This document shows positions 15,308 to 24,647 of a DNA stretch of 46,085 nt, piece after piece (the stretch's first letter is position 1; each line of letters opens with the position of its first letter). The notes under the pieces are model-generated. The model was not told the DNA's origin. It saw nothing but the letters and a program-made list of their open reading frames with translations, and made no database searches. The stretch comes from a virus. Made by a program: the position numbers and the translations under genes. The stretch is taken from positions 1 through 46,085 of the IMG/VR virus record IMGVR_UViG_3300025889_000012. One strand, given 5' to 3'.

Positions 15308-16848
15308 CGCAACCGCTTCGACTCCTCCTGCTGGTTCACCTCAGCACCCAGGTCGTAGCCCAGTAAGTCCCCGGCGTTGGCACGGGCGAACTTCAGGCCG
15401 ATCCCGTACATCCGTCCCCCCACAGGCACACGCTGCCGGTCGTACACTCCGCTCGTCTCTGCCAGGGTGGACAGGGCCGTGTACGACGTGGACTCCGGGC
15501 TGGTCACATATGACACGGCCAACGTCGGGTTGTCTGTCGCGAAGTCATCCAACTGGTAGCCGACATGCAGCGCCTTCACGATTTTGATGCCCGGTCGGCC
15601 CAGCTCGTAGAACGGGGTTTCCAACACGGCCGCCACCGCCGTGCCGTCCCCGTCGTTCTTGTAGGTCGAGTCCCCCACATCGAAGATCGTGGCGAGACGG
15701 GCCACATAGTCCGCGTTTCTGCGACCGAAGAACGTGTCGTCACCGACCCCGTACTGTCCATCCCAGAACGACGTGGCCTTCAGGTTTGACAACCGTGACC
15801 ATGCGTACGTGTTCAAGTCCACAAGGAAAGCGTCCTTGAACGTGGTGCCGTCCATCACCGAAATGACGACCTTGTTGCGGATCACCCCCATCGAGAACGT
15901 CCAGGTGGAGGTGGCCTGGTCGGTCAGGTCACGCCAGTACCGGAGCATCCCGCCCTTTGTCGTCAGGTCGTCCATGTACACGCCGTCGGTGCGGAACAGG
16001 CCCTCCGGGGCACAGAAGAACACCTGATCCTGGTAGACGACGATCCCGAACGGATCCAACAGGCCCAACTGCTGCCACGGATCGTCGTTCACCATGTCCT
16101 CGCCAGGGGGCGGCGTGTTGCCGCGCACCCGGCTGATCTGCTGGTCATGGAACACCAGCAAAGCGCTCTTCGTCGCTGCCAGAGCCTTGATCGGCAACGA
16201 GAAGTCAATCCAACTGTCGGTGGTGTCCCAGGCGGTCACCGCACCGGACACCGCACAGTCAGGGTCACCAGGCGGGGAGAACCAAATGCGGTTCGGGTAC
16301 TCGGTGCTCGACACGGTTCCCGCGCCCAACACCGTGTAGTCCTTGTAGACGGTGGCGAGCTTCGCGAACGGCGGGGAACCACCCAGCGCCGCCAGCGTGG
16401 TGCCGTCATACTTGTACGGGGCTGCGGCCCCGTCAGCGTCAGGGATGATGACCAGCCCCGTGTAAACAGCGGTGGCAGCCGAGGCGGCAGTACCCCCGTG
16501 AAAGACCGGGTTCTGGATCACGTTATGGGCCTGCCCGATCCCCGTCACGGCCCCCGTCGCAACCGAGTACAGGTATCCGTCCTCGTCCAGACACAGGTTC
16601 TTCGAGACTGCGCCGGCCGTGGGGGAGAACGTGGCGAACACCCCGCCCTGGATGTAGGAGGCGGTCGCCGTGACCGCGCTCACCGCAGACGAATGGTTCG
16701 CCCACCCGCCCCGCTCCCGCACAGGAGCGCCGTACTCGATGATCCCGTCGATGATGTTCCAGGCCGCGTTCGGCGGCATCCTGTTGCGGGACATGTCCCG
16801 CTTCATGCCGTTCGTAAACTGGTTCTGGAGCGGCAGCGGACGGCTCAT
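15304..16848 (-). CDS. Tail nozzle / tail tubular protein B-like
   Basis: A 514-residue beta-rich protein. It starts at ATG 16848, which overlaps the adaptor stop (ATGA); the open frame upstream is overlap with the adaptor gene. The N-terminus (PLPLQNQFTNGMKRDMSRNRMPPNAAWNI, split by charged residues) and repeated propeller-like blades (KLATVYKDYTVLGAGT, NRIWFSPPGDPD, DPFGIVVYQDQVFFCAPEGL, AWSRLSNLKATSFWDG) match nozzle proteins that plug podoviral tails (P22 gp10, T7 gp12 role). Its place directly after the adaptor supports this. Confidence 0.7.
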   Translation of the reverse strand: MSRPLPLQNQFTNGMKRDMSRNRMPPNAAWNIIDGIIEYGAPVRERGGWANHSSAVSAVTATASYIQGGVFATFSPTAGAVSKNLCLDEDGYLYSVATGAVTGIGQAHNVIQNPVFHGGTAASAATAVYTGLVIIPDADGAAAPYKYDGTTLAALGGSPPFAKLATVYKDYTVLGAGTVSSTEYPNRIWFSPPGDPDCAVSGAVTAWDTTDSWIDFSLPIKALAATKSALLVFHDQQISRVRGNTPPPGEDMVNDDPWQQLGLLDPFGIVVYQDQVFFCAPEGLFRTDGVYMDDLTTKGGMLRYWRDLTDQATSTWTFSMGVIRNKVVISVMDGTTFKDAFLVDLNTYAWSRLSNLKATSFWDGQYGVGDDTFFGRRNADYVARLATIFDVGDSTYKNDGDGTAVAAVLETPFYELGRPGIKIVKALHVGYQLDDFATDNPTLAVSYVTSPESTSYTALSTLAETSGVYDRQRVPVGGRMYGIGLKFARANAGDLLGYDLGAEVNQQEESKRLR

Positions 16849-17546
16849 CGCCAGTCGATACCCGGCGTGGTCGGGTACGGCCTGCGCCGATTGTGCATCC
16901 CGACCTTCCGGCCCCGGTACACGCCGGTCTTCTTGTTCAGATCCCTTCGCACCATCTTCAGGCCCCGCTCCCACTCCGCCTGGAACGCCAGCCCGCCCTG
17001 CGACGGCTTGTGCTCCTCCGCCTCAGCGGCCTTCCACTTGACGTACGCCTCCAGGATCGGGTGGTACTCGGTCGGGATGTTCCCCTTCGTGTTCGTGGAC
17101 GGGGAATCCGACGTGACCGACAACGTGGTAGACGGCTTCGGCACATACAGCAGGTGCAACGTGTCCGAGCTGGACACAGGGGCAGGATGGATCCGCAACA
17201 GATGAGCCCCCTGCAACGAGTAGTAGCGTGGTGCCGTGTCCGTCGTCGCAGACCACAAACGCATGTCGGTGATCTCACGGGTGGAGATCGGCTCCATCAG
17301 CAGGCTCTCACCGCTGGCGGGCACGTAGTACACGTCCAGCAAAGCGAGAATGTCGGCGTCCAACGAATAGTCACCCTGATCGGCCGTGACAGCCAATGAC
17401 GCAGGGATCACGTTGATCTTCGTTTCCTTCAAGAACTGCTCGACAGCCTCGTTCGCCCAGGCGTCGATCAGATTTGTGTCAGCGGACGCGGACGTGCTCA
17501 TGCCCGTGACACGCGCAACACGGGTTCTGAAATCCGAAAGGTTCAT
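16845..17546 (-). CDS. Head-tail adaptor (tail tubular A-like)
   Basis: A 233-residue protein. It begins MNLSDFRTRVARVTGM, continues with LIDAWANEAVEQFLKETK, then a beta region (SLAVTADQGDYSLDADILALLDVYYVP split over several strands) and a helix ending YHPILEAYVKWKAAEAEEH. This order, a helical N-terminus with AWANEAV-type segment, beta insertion, then a helix ending YVKWKAAE, is typical of gp4/gp11-type connector proteins that bind under the portal. ATG follows directly on the TAG of the 32-residue basic gene. Confidence 0.75.
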   Translation of the reverse strand: MNLSDFRTRVARVTGMSTSASADTNLIDAWANEAVEQFLKETKINVIPASLAVTADQGDYSLDADILALLDVYYVPASGESLLMEPISTREITDMRLWSATTDTAPRYYSLQGAHLLRIHPAPVSSSDTLHLLYVPKPSTTLSVTSDSPSTNTKGNIPTEYHPILEAYVKWKAAEAEEHKPSQGGLAFQAEWERGLKMVRRDLNKKTGVYRGRKVGMHNRRRPYPTTPGIDWR

Positions 17547-17645
17547 CTAGAGCTTCTTGTCCTTCCTCGACTGCCTTGCGTGTCCGCGCCTGCGGCGCTG
17601 GTTGCGGTTGCGGACGAACTGTCTCTTGCCGATGCGTCTCGGCAT
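17547..17645 (-). CDS. 32-aa arginine-rich mini-protein
   Basis: A tiny gene encoding MPRRIGKRQFVRNRN followed by QRRRRGHARQ and a Lys-rich end; about half of its residues are basic. It starts with a TGATG overlap of the upstream zinc-ribbon gene and ends directly before the adaptor ATG, which strongly supports translation. It could bind nucleic acid or the capsid interior; function unknown. Confidence 0.6.
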   Translation of the reverse strand: MPRRIGKRQFVRNRNQRRRRGHARQSRKDKKL

Positions 17646-18034
17646 CAGAAGTTCTTGCCCGGAAGAAGGATCTGCGGCTTTGACACACCCCACAGCTCCC
17701 GTTTCTTGCGGGCCTCCAGCTCGTCCATCAGCGCCATCTCGTCGGCAAGCGACGTTGTTGGCCCCATCCGAACGTTGCCCTTGTAGCCCCTGGCAATGAA
17801 CTCGGCCTGCTTGTCCCGCATCGGGAACTTGCACACCTTGCATTCCTTCGGGAACGGCACGTCGTACGCCTCAAGGCACACGGCGCACACGTACCCGGCC
17901 TTCATGCGGCCAACGTCCTCTTCCGACAGGATGATCTTCGCCGCCGCCGTGACCGTGCCATCGGCACGAACGTTCACGAAGTCCTCGTCCTGCTCGACCG
18001 CCAGCGGGATCACCGGCTTGCGTGCGTCTCTCAT
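17645..18034 (-). CDS. Zinc-ribbon protein in structural cluster
   Basis: A 129-residue protein with a clear zinc ribbon, CAVC-x12-CKVC, at about residues 50-70, flanked by a helical acidic N-terminal part and a C-terminal helix (LADEMALMDELEARKKREL). It sits between a glycosyltransferase and the adaptor. Similar small zinc-ribbon proteins occur among head genes of actinophages, with unknown role. Neighbouring genes overlap its start (ATGA-type) and its stop (TGATG). Confidence 0.6.
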   Translation of the reverse strand: MRDARKPVIPLAVEQDEDFVNVRADGTVTAAAKIILSEEDVGRMKAGYVCAVCLEAYDVPFPKECKVCKFPMRDKQAEFIARGYKGNVRMGPTTSLADEMALMDELEARKKRELWGVSKPQILLPGKNF

Positions 18035-19116
18035 AGGCTTGCGAACACCTCCCGCCAGCGTTCAACCGTTGTGTCGATGTTTCGATGCTCCAACACGTAC
18101 CGCTTCGCCTCCTCGGCCCCGGCCTTCACCTCGTCAGGGTTGTGAACGAGATGCCGGAAAATCTCCAGCCACTCTTCTTGCGTTTGGGCAGTCCATTCCC
18201 AGCCCTGCTCGTCCCACCACGGACGGTACGGCTCCGAGCGGGACACGATCGGCAGAACCCCGGCCATCGCGTACTCCAGGGCCTTCACGTCGCTCTTGCT
18301 GTTCGACCATTCGTTCGGTCGCAACGGGGCAACCCCAATGTCGAGCAGACCAAGTTTGGCCCTTGCCTCTCCCAGACTGTCAGCCCAGGGGATCGCCCTG
18401 CCCGTCCAGCCGGGAGGACGAAAGCCGATCGTCATGCACTCCACACCCGGCTGGCGTGACGCCCACTTGAACGCCTTCTTGACGTACGGCCAGTCCATAT
18501 TGTGGGACGGACTGCCGTAATAGCCGATCCGCAGAACGTCGTCGGTGTGCCGCTCGATGTTCCAGTCTTCCGGCTTCACACTGTTCCGGCACACAAAGAC
18601 GTTCGAGTGGTAGTCCGAATACAGGTCTGCCAGGAAATCGGTGGCACAAATGATCCCGTCGAACAACGGCGTAAGAGCACGGTGCATTTCATGCGAATAG
18701 GTAAGGCCCTTCGCCTTCGCCTCCGCATGGGTCTTCGCCCAGGTGGACTGGGTGTTGCTCGGCACCGACCGCAGGTAGTTGTCGTCCACCTCCTGCAACG
18801 TGGCGTAGCCCTGCGCCTGAAGCTGGAACGCAATCCTGGTGCGGGCGTCGTCCCCGAGGAACTGCCACACCAGCGGCCCCACGGCATGTTGCATCGCGAT
18901 CTCGAACGGCTCACGGCTGGTGATCGAGAACAGCTCTGGCCGCAAGCCGATGACGTTCGCCGGCAACCTGGAGGCTGGAACCTCGCACCGCCAATAGGTC
19001 GTTCCGGGTGTTGCCTGTCTGATGAATGTGGCAGTCGGATCGTCCGGCAGATAGTTCTGCTGAAGCTCCGAGACCTCAGCCATCCTTTTCTTCAGAGCGT
19101 CGGTTTCGACGCTCAA
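18031..19116 (-). CDS. GT-B (GT4-like) glycosyltransferase
   Basis: A 361-residue enzyme. The C-terminal Rossmann half shows the GT4 pattern: VFVCRNSVKPEDW, DVLRIGYYGSPSHNMDW, a DIGVAPLRPNEWSNSKSD segment where family members bind the sugar nucleotide, then KALEYAMAGVLPIVS. The N-terminal half has the acceptor-side fold (GPLVWQFLGDDA, LQEVDDNYLRSV). No signal peptide or membrane segment, so it acts in the cytoplasm. It sits between head genes, which suggests that it modifies a virion protein. Together with the GT75-like enzyme and methyltransferases near 28-30 kb it forms a plausible glycan pathway. Confidence 0.75.
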   Translation of the reverse strand: MSVETDALKKRMAEVSELQQNYLPDDPTATFIRQATPGTTYWRCEVPASRLPANVIGLRPELFSITSREPFEIAMQHAVGPLVWQFLGDDARTRIAFQLQAQGYATLQEVDDNYLRSVPSNTQSTWAKTHAEAKAKGLTYSHEMHRALTPLFDGIICATDFLADLYSDYHSNVFVCRNSVKPEDWNIERHTDDVLRIGYYGSPSHNMDWPYVKKAFKWASRQPGVECMTIGFRPPGWTGRAIPWADSLGEARAKLGLLDIGVAPLRPNEWSNSKSDVKALEYAMAGVLPIVSRSEPYRPWWDEQGWEWTAQTQEEWLEIFRHLVHNPDEVKAGAEEAKRYVLEHRNIDTTVERWREVFASL

Positions 19117-19658
19117 GCCTCGATCACCACCTCCGCCTCGCGCATGTCGTCACCGAGCAGAAGCGCCAGCAGCTCCTCGCGGTTCTGGTTCTCGCGCTCG
19201 TACTCCGCGACAGCCTCCGGATCCAGGTTCAGCGTCCGGATGACCTCGATCGCCTTGGCCGGGTCGAGAAGATCGAAGTTCGGGAACGGCTCCTTGGCCG
19301 CGACCGGGGCAAGCTCCACATGGTCGGCCCCTGCTGTGGCCCGCAACTTCTCAATGATCTTGTCGATCTCATCGTCGGTAAAGCCCTCGTTCGAGCGCGA
19401 CCACTCGGAGTCCCACACGCTGCACCGGGAGCGCGGAGACACGTTCGTGTTCGTCTCGAAGTCCTCTGGCAGACCGGGAAACTGGAAAGACGCAACCGCG
19501 ACAGCAAAAGCGTCCGCGTCGAGCAGCGTGCGGCGGAACTGGGCGTCAATGCGCTTCTGAAGAACCTTCGCTTCGCCGGTTCCGTAGTGCTCCAGAATCT
19601 CGTTCTGAACACCGACCTGATAGTTGCCGTAGCGTGAAACAAACCTGGCGTTTGCCAA
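19113..19658 (-). CDS. Structural-region protein, 181 aa, unknown
   Basis: Soluble protein with helical N- and C-terminal parts (KVLQKRIDAQFRRTLLDADA; DDEIDKIIEKLRATAG) and an acidic Glu-rich end. TTG start at 19658 with AAGGAG about 9 bases upstream, after a hairpin that separates it from the major capsid gene. Possibly a minor head or decoration protein; no family recognised. Confidence 0.55.
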   Translation of the reverse strand: MANARFVSRYGNYQVGVQNEILEHYGTGEAKVLQKRIDAQFRRTLLDADAFAVAVASFQFPGLPEDFETNTNVSPRSRCSVWDSEWSRSNEGFTDDEIDKIIEKLRATAGADHVELAPVAAKEPFPNFDLLDPAKAIEVIRTLNLDPEAVAEYERENQNREELLALLLGDDMREAEVVIEA

Positions 19659-19684
19659 GACGAATCAACTCCTTGAGAATGAGA

Positions 19685-19710
19685 GGGAGGGGGCCTTTCA
19701 GCCCCCTCCC
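19685..19710 (-). terminator. Hairpin after the major capsid gene
   Basis: Perfect 10-bp G/C-rich stem (GGGAGGGGGC / GCCCCCTCCC) with a 6-base loop, just beyond the capsid stop. The minus-strand continuation (TCTCTCATTCTC) is only moderately T-rich, so it is probably a partial terminator or a 3' stabiliser that raises capsid mRNA over downstream genes. Confidence 0.6.
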
Positions 19711-19721
19711 AGATCACGGTG

Positions 19722-20888
19722 TTAGCCCGTGATGCCCCACAGGACTCCGTGAGCCTTCTCCACCGAAACCTCCATCGAAGTCTCGGTCAGGTACTCGTGG
19801 ATGACCTTGTCCTCGCCGTTGCCCTGGCGTCCACGCAGAAGCAGGCCGTTGCGATTCCGCAGCGGGCGCTTCTTCACGTAGTCCAGATCCACGACGAACA
19901 GAGCGCCACCAAGCTGCTTGTTAGCAGTCTGGAAGACACCCCATTCGCGCTTGACGATGACCGGGGTGGACTCACCGTACGCACCGTTGATGAACGCAGA
20001 CACCTTCGCGCCGTACACCCGATCCTCCGGGCGGGCACGAACCCAGTTGTTCGCGAACAGGTTCGAGAGCGCCTGGGCCGGCGTGGGCGCTGCGAAAATG
20101 ACCTTCCGCAGCGAACCATGCTGGTAGATGTCCTGCATCTTGTTGTCGAACGAGGTGAGCGAGAGCGTCCCCACCGACGTGTACACGTTGGTCGAGAGGT
20201 ACTCCTGGATCCCGCCCATGTAGCCCTTCGAGGACGGCGATGCGGACGAGAACGCCCGACCACCGAAGAACGACAGATGCTCCAAAGCCCGCTTATGTTC
20301 CACGGCCTTCTTCGCCAGCTCTGTCGCAGGCTCGTTGGAGCCATACGTCTCGATCTCCACATCCGTGCCGGTGAAACCGAACGGATGCCGCACGATCTGG
20401 GTGTAGTTGTAGCCCAGAACACGCTTCGTGGCCTTCAGCGTTCCATAGTCGGCACCCTGCGCTGATGCGTTACCGATAATCACCACGTCCTTCGTGGACT
20501 CGGCATTAGCAGCAGCGATGTCACCGATCGAACGGGTCACACCAACCGAATCGGTGGTCACACCCGTCACCTCGCACTTCTCGCCAGTCTCGGCAAGAAG
20601 GATGATGTCACCGGCACGGAAATACGCGCCAGTGTCCGTCGCCATGCTGAGCGACGTGGCAGCCGAAGTAGCCGACGCAGCGAGAGTGGTGGCGTTGGGG
20701 AAATACTGATCCTCAAGCCAGTTGACCTTCTCGCGGGTGGCAGCCCTGGACGGCAGCCTGTTCAGGATCGTCATGAACTGGCTGGTGTCGGGATCCAGAA
20801 GCCGGAACTTCGGCTCCATATCCACGACCTTCTCATCACTGAGAACAGCCTCGGTATCAACGATCCCAGTATTGACCGTTACGGCCAT
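19722..20888 (-). CDS. Major capsid protein (HK97 fold, SU10/DUF5309-like)
   Basis: A 388-residue protein with the layout of SU10-type capsid proteins: an N-arm, REKVNWLEDQYFP, a GD-containing beta segment (YFRAGDIILLAETGEKCEV), helices around YTQIVRHPFGFTGTDVEI and the spine helix ATELAKKAVEHKRALEHLS, GKVIF-type A-domain strands (RKVIFAAPTPAQALSNLF) and the end HEYLTETSMEVSVEKAHG. It follows the acidic scaffold protein and is followed by a hairpin, both usual for an abundant capsid protein. Confidence 0.82.
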   Translation of the reverse strand: MAVTVNTGIVDTEAVLSDEKVVDMEPKFRLLDPDTSQFMTILNRLPSRAATREKVNWLEDQYFPNATTLAASATSAATSLSMATDTGAYFRAGDIILLAETGEKCEVTGVTTDSVGVTRSIGDIAAANAESTKDVVIIGNASAQGADYGTLKATKRVLGYNYTQIVRHPFGFTGTDVEIETYGSNEPATELAKKAVEHKRALEHLSFFGGRAFSSASPSSKGYMGGIQEYLSTNVYTSVGTLSLTSFDNKMQDIYQHGSLRKVIFAAPTPAQALSNLFANNWVRARPEDRVYGAKVSAFINGAYGESTPVIVKREWGVFQTANKQLGGALFVVDLDYVKKRPLRNRNGLLLRGRQGNGEDKVIHEYLTETSMEVSVEKAHGVLWGITG

Positions 20889-20943
20889 TCTGGATCTTTT
20901 CTCCGTTAGGAACAGTTACATGGTTCCCGACGAAGCGTGGGTA

Positions 20944-22026
20944 TCAGCCCTCCTGGGCGGCCTCTAGCCAGTTGCCCCCATAGAGCTGGCCCGCTGCGCG
21001 GTCAAACTCGCTGTAGAACGACTCAAGGCGCTCCTCGCGAGTTGTCGGAGCAGGAGCCTTACGTGTGGCGGACACAACCCGTGCGTCCGACTTCTCCTGC
21101 GCGACCTCCTCCGCTGCTTTCAACACAACCCGCTTCACAGCCTCCTTCGAGGTGACGCCAACCTGGCGGCTCTTGGTGATCTTGAGAAGCTCCTCGAAGG
21201 CCGAAGCCCTCTCGGAAGGGTTGCCGTTTTCAAGGATCCCCCGGAGGGTGGGGAACTCCTCTGCCACCTTCCCCAGATGGGGAAGATGCTGCTCGACATC
21301 CGGATGGCGGGAAACAACCTCTGCCATCGCGGACTCAAGCGTGACCTCCTGCTGCGGATGGGCGGGTGCCTGCTGTTGCTGCACCTCGTTCATCTGCTGC
21401 TGAAGGTTCACGGCGAACATCGCGGCCTCGAACGGCTCCACCTCACCCCACGCCTTCAGCGCCTGGTGAAGCGTTGCACCGTCGCCCCGCTCCAAAGCCT
21501 CGAACACAAGGCCCTGCGGGTTCTCCTCGATGTCGTTCTGGTACGGCACATACGGCTGGAACTGGGGCTGCTGACGCTGCTCCAGCATGGACTTCATCTC
21601 GTCCAACTGCTTTCGCAGCTCGCCAACCTCGTTGCCCTGGCGTCCGATCAGCGACTGGCTCTCCGCCAGCGCCTCCAACGCCTTGCCAACGTCCCCGCCG
21701 TACTTGTCGAGAACCGACTGAACACGCTCGTTCAACTCGATGACAAGCGCCTCGTCGTCCTCGTCCTCGACACCCTCGTCCTCCACCGTCTCCTCGTCTG
21801 AGGGGGCTTCGTCCTCGGTGTCCGTGGCCTCTTCCTCGGCCACAACTTCAGTCTCCTCCTGCGCCTCCTGCGGCTGCTGGGGGACAAATCGTCCTGTGTC
21901 TGGGTCGCGGGGCTGCGAACCCGTGTCGGCGCTCTCGCCGGGGGTCTTGTCGAGAAGCCAGTCCATGATCCCGTCGTCAACGAGGGATTCCGCGAGATCG
22001 GCCTCCGACTCAATGCCCTCACTCAC
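20944..22026 (-). CDS. Capsid scaffolding protein
   Basis: A 360-residue acidic, helical protein. Residues about 55-100 are an extreme Glu/Asp run (EEEATDTEDEAPSDEETVED), then a coiled coil (LNERVQSVLDKYGGDVGKAL..., ELRKQLDEMKSMLEQRQQ), Gln-rich stretches and a basic C-terminal helix-loop-helix (about 305-360) of the kind that binds capsid protein. Its place immediately before the major capsid gene supports the call. Confidence 0.8.
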   Translation of the reverse strand: MSEGIESEADLAESLVDDGIMDWLLDKTPGESADTGSQPRDPDTGRFVPQQPQEAQEETEVVAEEEATDTEDEAPSDEETVEDEGVEDEDDEALVIELNERVQSVLDKYGGDVGKALEALAESQSLIGRQGNEVGELRKQLDEMKSMLEQRQQPQFQPYVPYQNDIEENPQGLVFEALERGDGATLHQALKAWGEVEPFEAAMFAVNLQQQMNEVQQQQAPAHPQQEVTLESAMAEVVSRHPDVEQHLPHLGKVAEEFPTLRGILENGNPSERASAFEELLKITKSRQVGVTSKEAVKRVVLKAAEEVAQEKSDARVVSATRKAPAPTTREERLESFYSEFDRAAGQLYGGNWLEAAQEG

Positions 22027-22339
22027 TCAGTTCACCATCCTTCTTGCTCATGGCCTGTTCGATCTCACGCTCAAGATCGACACGGGCCTTCTTCGGGAAC
22101 CGCGTCAACGCCCAGATAGCGCCCTGCCAGAACCCCCGCTTGTAGTCGATGTCCCGCTGGTCAACAGGAGCAGTTGACGACGAAAGGTTGCGGGCGAGAT
22201 TCTGGTAGTACGTGTCCCGCTGGAACTTCAACTCTTCCGCTCCGGCATGAACCGCAGCGATGTTGTCGAGCCGGCTGACCAGATCGAGCCGCTCACCCCT
22301 ATCGATAAGGATCACCTCACACGTTTCGAGCGCCGCCAC
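22019..22339 (-). CDS. Hypothetical protein between portal and scaffold
   Basis: About 106 residues, helical (KFQRDTYYQNLARNLSSS, DYKRGFWQGAIWALTRFPKK) with a charged end. GTG at 22339 would overlap the portal gene by 23 bases; GTG at 22315 gives 98 residues without overlap and may be the true start. The end overlaps the scaffold start. No family recognised. Confidence 0.55.
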   Translation of the reverse strand: MAALETCEVILIDRGERLDLVSRLDNIAAVHAGAEELKFQRDTYYQNLARNLSSSTAPVDQRDIDYKRGFWQGAIWALTRFPKKARVDLEREIEQAMSKKDGELSE

Positions 22340-24248
22340 CGCCGAGAGCCTGTGCCCTCTGAAGCGCCGTGACAGGCGACTGCGAGATCATGGCGGAAGG
22401 AGACACGGACGGGTCAATCGACCCTGGCCCCGTGATCCCCAACGCCTGCTGTTCCGCCCCCGGAGGGGCCTGACCGCCCTGTGCGGGAGGAGGTGCCGGG
22501 GTAGCCGACTTGAAATACCGTTTGAAGTCGGACTTCCCGAACGCCTTGAGCGTGTCCTCCCACAGCGCGTCCACGTTGATAAGCGTTGCCGCACCCTGCT
22601 GGGCAAGACCGGCAACGATCGGGATCGCCTGCATCCCGATCTGGTAGAGGGCCTGTGCCGACGCCTGCTCCTCCTGCTTGCGGGCCGCGTCGGGCAACGC
22701 CTCGATCTCGAAGTTGAAATCACCCTGGAGGATCTCGGGCATGACGATCGCGATCTCCTCCTCGCCATCCAGGCCGAGCACCGGAGCTGCGGTCGGCGTC
22801 CTGATGAACTGCTGATTCAGGATGATCCTCTGCTGACCCACCTTCTCCCAGGCCCGCAGCATCGACGCCTTGCTCATGTCGATCGAACGCTGAGCAATGT
22901 TCGTGACAATAGACGCGCCGGTTGCTGTCTTTTGATCCACAACCTGCGAATCGGTGCCACTGGAGAACGGGAACCCGCCGGACAGGTTCTGCATGTCCCC
23001 CTTCAGCAGCGCCTCGCTGCCAAGGGAAATCTCGGCCGGGATCGGGTTCGGTGCCCACTGACCAACCTGGGTCGGATCTTCCATCGGCCACAACGCACCC
23101 GGCTCGAACTCCAGATCCTCCGGGTTCTCCATGTCAGGACGGAAGAAGATGATCGCGTTGTTGATCAAGCGCAGGTTGTCGAGACGCTGGTTCGCGACAT
23201 CCCACAGCATCTTCTGGAGAGCGTCGATCTTCTCCACCTGGGAGATTCCCACCACGCCGAACAGGTCTGGCTGCGTCGAACAGACCACGAACGGCGGGGA
23301 CTCATGGAAGAACGGGAACTTCTCCCGGTAGGCAAGCAGCGCGGAACGGTTCACGACGGTGGTGACGGTCTTGTTGACCTGATCCCACACCTCGCACACC
23401 TCGATCAGATCCTTGGTGGTCTTGCGGGAATCAGCACCCCAACGGTTCGGGTAGTTGTCGGCAGCATCGGCGGTTCCGACGATCTCCCTGACCAGCCTTT
23501 CCGGCCAGCCGCCCCGCTTCGGCCCCCACATCGGGTCGTCCCCCTCGAACTGTTCCCACAGATCCTCCGGTGACAACCACACCCTGTCCACCAGATAGCG
23601 GGCATTGTCGATCTTCGTTGCAGCCTCATGCCACATGAAGTCATGGATGTCACGCACCTCTGTGACCGGCCCGTCATACACGACAACAGGCTTCACGACC
23701 TCACGCATCGACGGCACCGTCACCGGCTGCCCGGTCATCGGGTCAACCACCGGGAACCCGTTGGCGTCCGTCAGGGGCTGCTCCTCCGACACCAGTTGGC
23801 GGCGACGCTCCTCGCGGGTCGTCCACAAGGTCTTCGCGACCGTGATCCCCGCAATGGCGTTCTGCAACGCGAACGGGCGCTGCTCCTCATGGAACCCCGA
23901 CCGGCGAACCTGCCAGTCGAACAACACCTGATGCGCCTCCGACCCAAGCCGTGCCCGCTCCCCGGCAGACGGATCGAAATACTGCTCCATCGTCGCGCGA
24001 GGGCGGATCCGGTACGACAGCCTGTCATCGACCAGGGACGCCAGACTCGTCTCAACGATGTGCATGATGTACGGCGGATACAGCTTGCTCGTCCACTCCG
24101 CAGCCTCACGCAGTTCATCCACCACGCCCCGGTACGCCTTGTAGCGGCGATCCACGTCAGCGATGAACCCAGCATGGAACGACTGGCACTCACCGATGTA
24201 CTGGATCGCCTTGTCGAAGGCGTCCTTGTTGGGGAGCCTCTCAGCCAC
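22317..24248 (-). CDS. Portal protein
   Basis: A 643-residue protein in the usual place after the large terminase. The N-terminal helical part (FHAGFIADVDRRYKAYRG, TSKLYPPYIMHIVETSLASL), a wing region with the strand HDFMWHEAATKIDNARYLVD, the stem helices with ALQKMLWDVANQRLDNLRLI and a Gln/Pro-rich C-terminus are typical of podoviral (P22/SU10-type) portals. The EEEIAIVMPEIL-type beta strand and barrel helix EKVGQQRIILNQQF follow. It forms the dodecameric DNA channel. Confidence 0.8.
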   Translation of the reverse strand: MAERLPNKDAFDKAIQYIGECQSFHAGFIADVDRRYKAYRGVVDELREAAEWTSKLYPPYIMHIVETSLASLVDDRLSYRIRPRATMEQYFDPSAGERARLGSEAHQVLFDWQVRRSGFHEEQRPFALQNAIAGITVAKTLWTTREERRRQLVSEEQPLTDANGFPVVDPMTGQPVTVPSMREVVKPVVVYDGPVTEVRDIHDFMWHEAATKIDNARYLVDRVWLSPEDLWEQFEGDDPMWGPKRGGWPERLVREIVGTADAADNYPNRWGADSRKTTKDLIEVCEVWDQVNKTVTTVVNRSALLAYREKFPFFHESPPFVVCSTQPDLFGVVGISQVEKIDALQKMLWDVANQRLDNLRLINNAIIFFRPDMENPEDLEFEPGALWPMEDPTQVGQWAPNPIPAEISLGSEALLKGDMQNLSGGFPFSSGTDSQVVDQKTATGASIVTNIAQRSIDMSKASMLRAWEKVGQQRIILNQQFIRTPTAAPVLGLDGEEEIAIVMPEILQGDFNFEIEALPDAARKQEEQASAQALYQIGMQAIPIVAGLAQQGAATLINVDALWEDTLKAFGKSDFKRYFKSATPAPPPAQGGQAPPGAEQQALGITGPGSIDPSVSPSAMISQSPVTALQRAQALGGGGARNV

Positions 24249-24645
24249 CGACCGCCCCCAACGCCTGCCTCAGCGCACGGGGGTCAGCCTTGCCCTGGAG
24301 CAGACCGTCCTGGCCCTGCTGCTCCTCCACAAGAATCTTTTGAAGCGTGGCGAGGCACTTCAATACGGTCTGAATGTGCATCTCGTCGTCCTCGGCCTCC
24401 GCGTACTCCTTCAGCATGTCGAGCGCACCGCGCAAAGCCTCGGTGTTAGCGCCACCCGCAGACCCGTACAGCGAACCTTCCGGCTGCGCGTCCGGAGGCC
24501 CCATTTCCGCGTTCGTCGCCTCGGTCGCCATCTGCTCTGCCGCAGCCAACAGATCAGGGGGAATCCCCCCGCCGGCAGCGGGCTGAGGGGCAGCGCCCCC
24601 CATCAGGGCTGAAAGCATCTCAGGAGGCAGTCCTGGTGCCGCCAT
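24241..24645 (-). CDS. Hypothetical protein between terminase and portal
   Basis: A 134-residue Ala/Gly/Pro-rich protein. The N-terminal part is low complexity (GGAAPQPAAGGGIPPDLLAA); the C-terminal part has two helices (LRGALDMLKEYAEAEDDEMH, VLKCLATLQKILVEEQQ). It overlaps the portal start by 8 bases. Likely a head-assembly or portal-associated protein by position; no family recognised. Confidence 0.6.
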   Translation of the reverse strand: MAAPGLPPEMLSALMGGAAPQPAAGGGIPPDLLAAAEQMATEATNAEMGPPDAQPEGSLYGSAGGANTEALRGALDMLKEYAEAEDDEMHIQTVLKCLATLQKILVEEQQGQDGLLQGKADPRALRQALGAVGG

Positions 24646-24647
24646 TC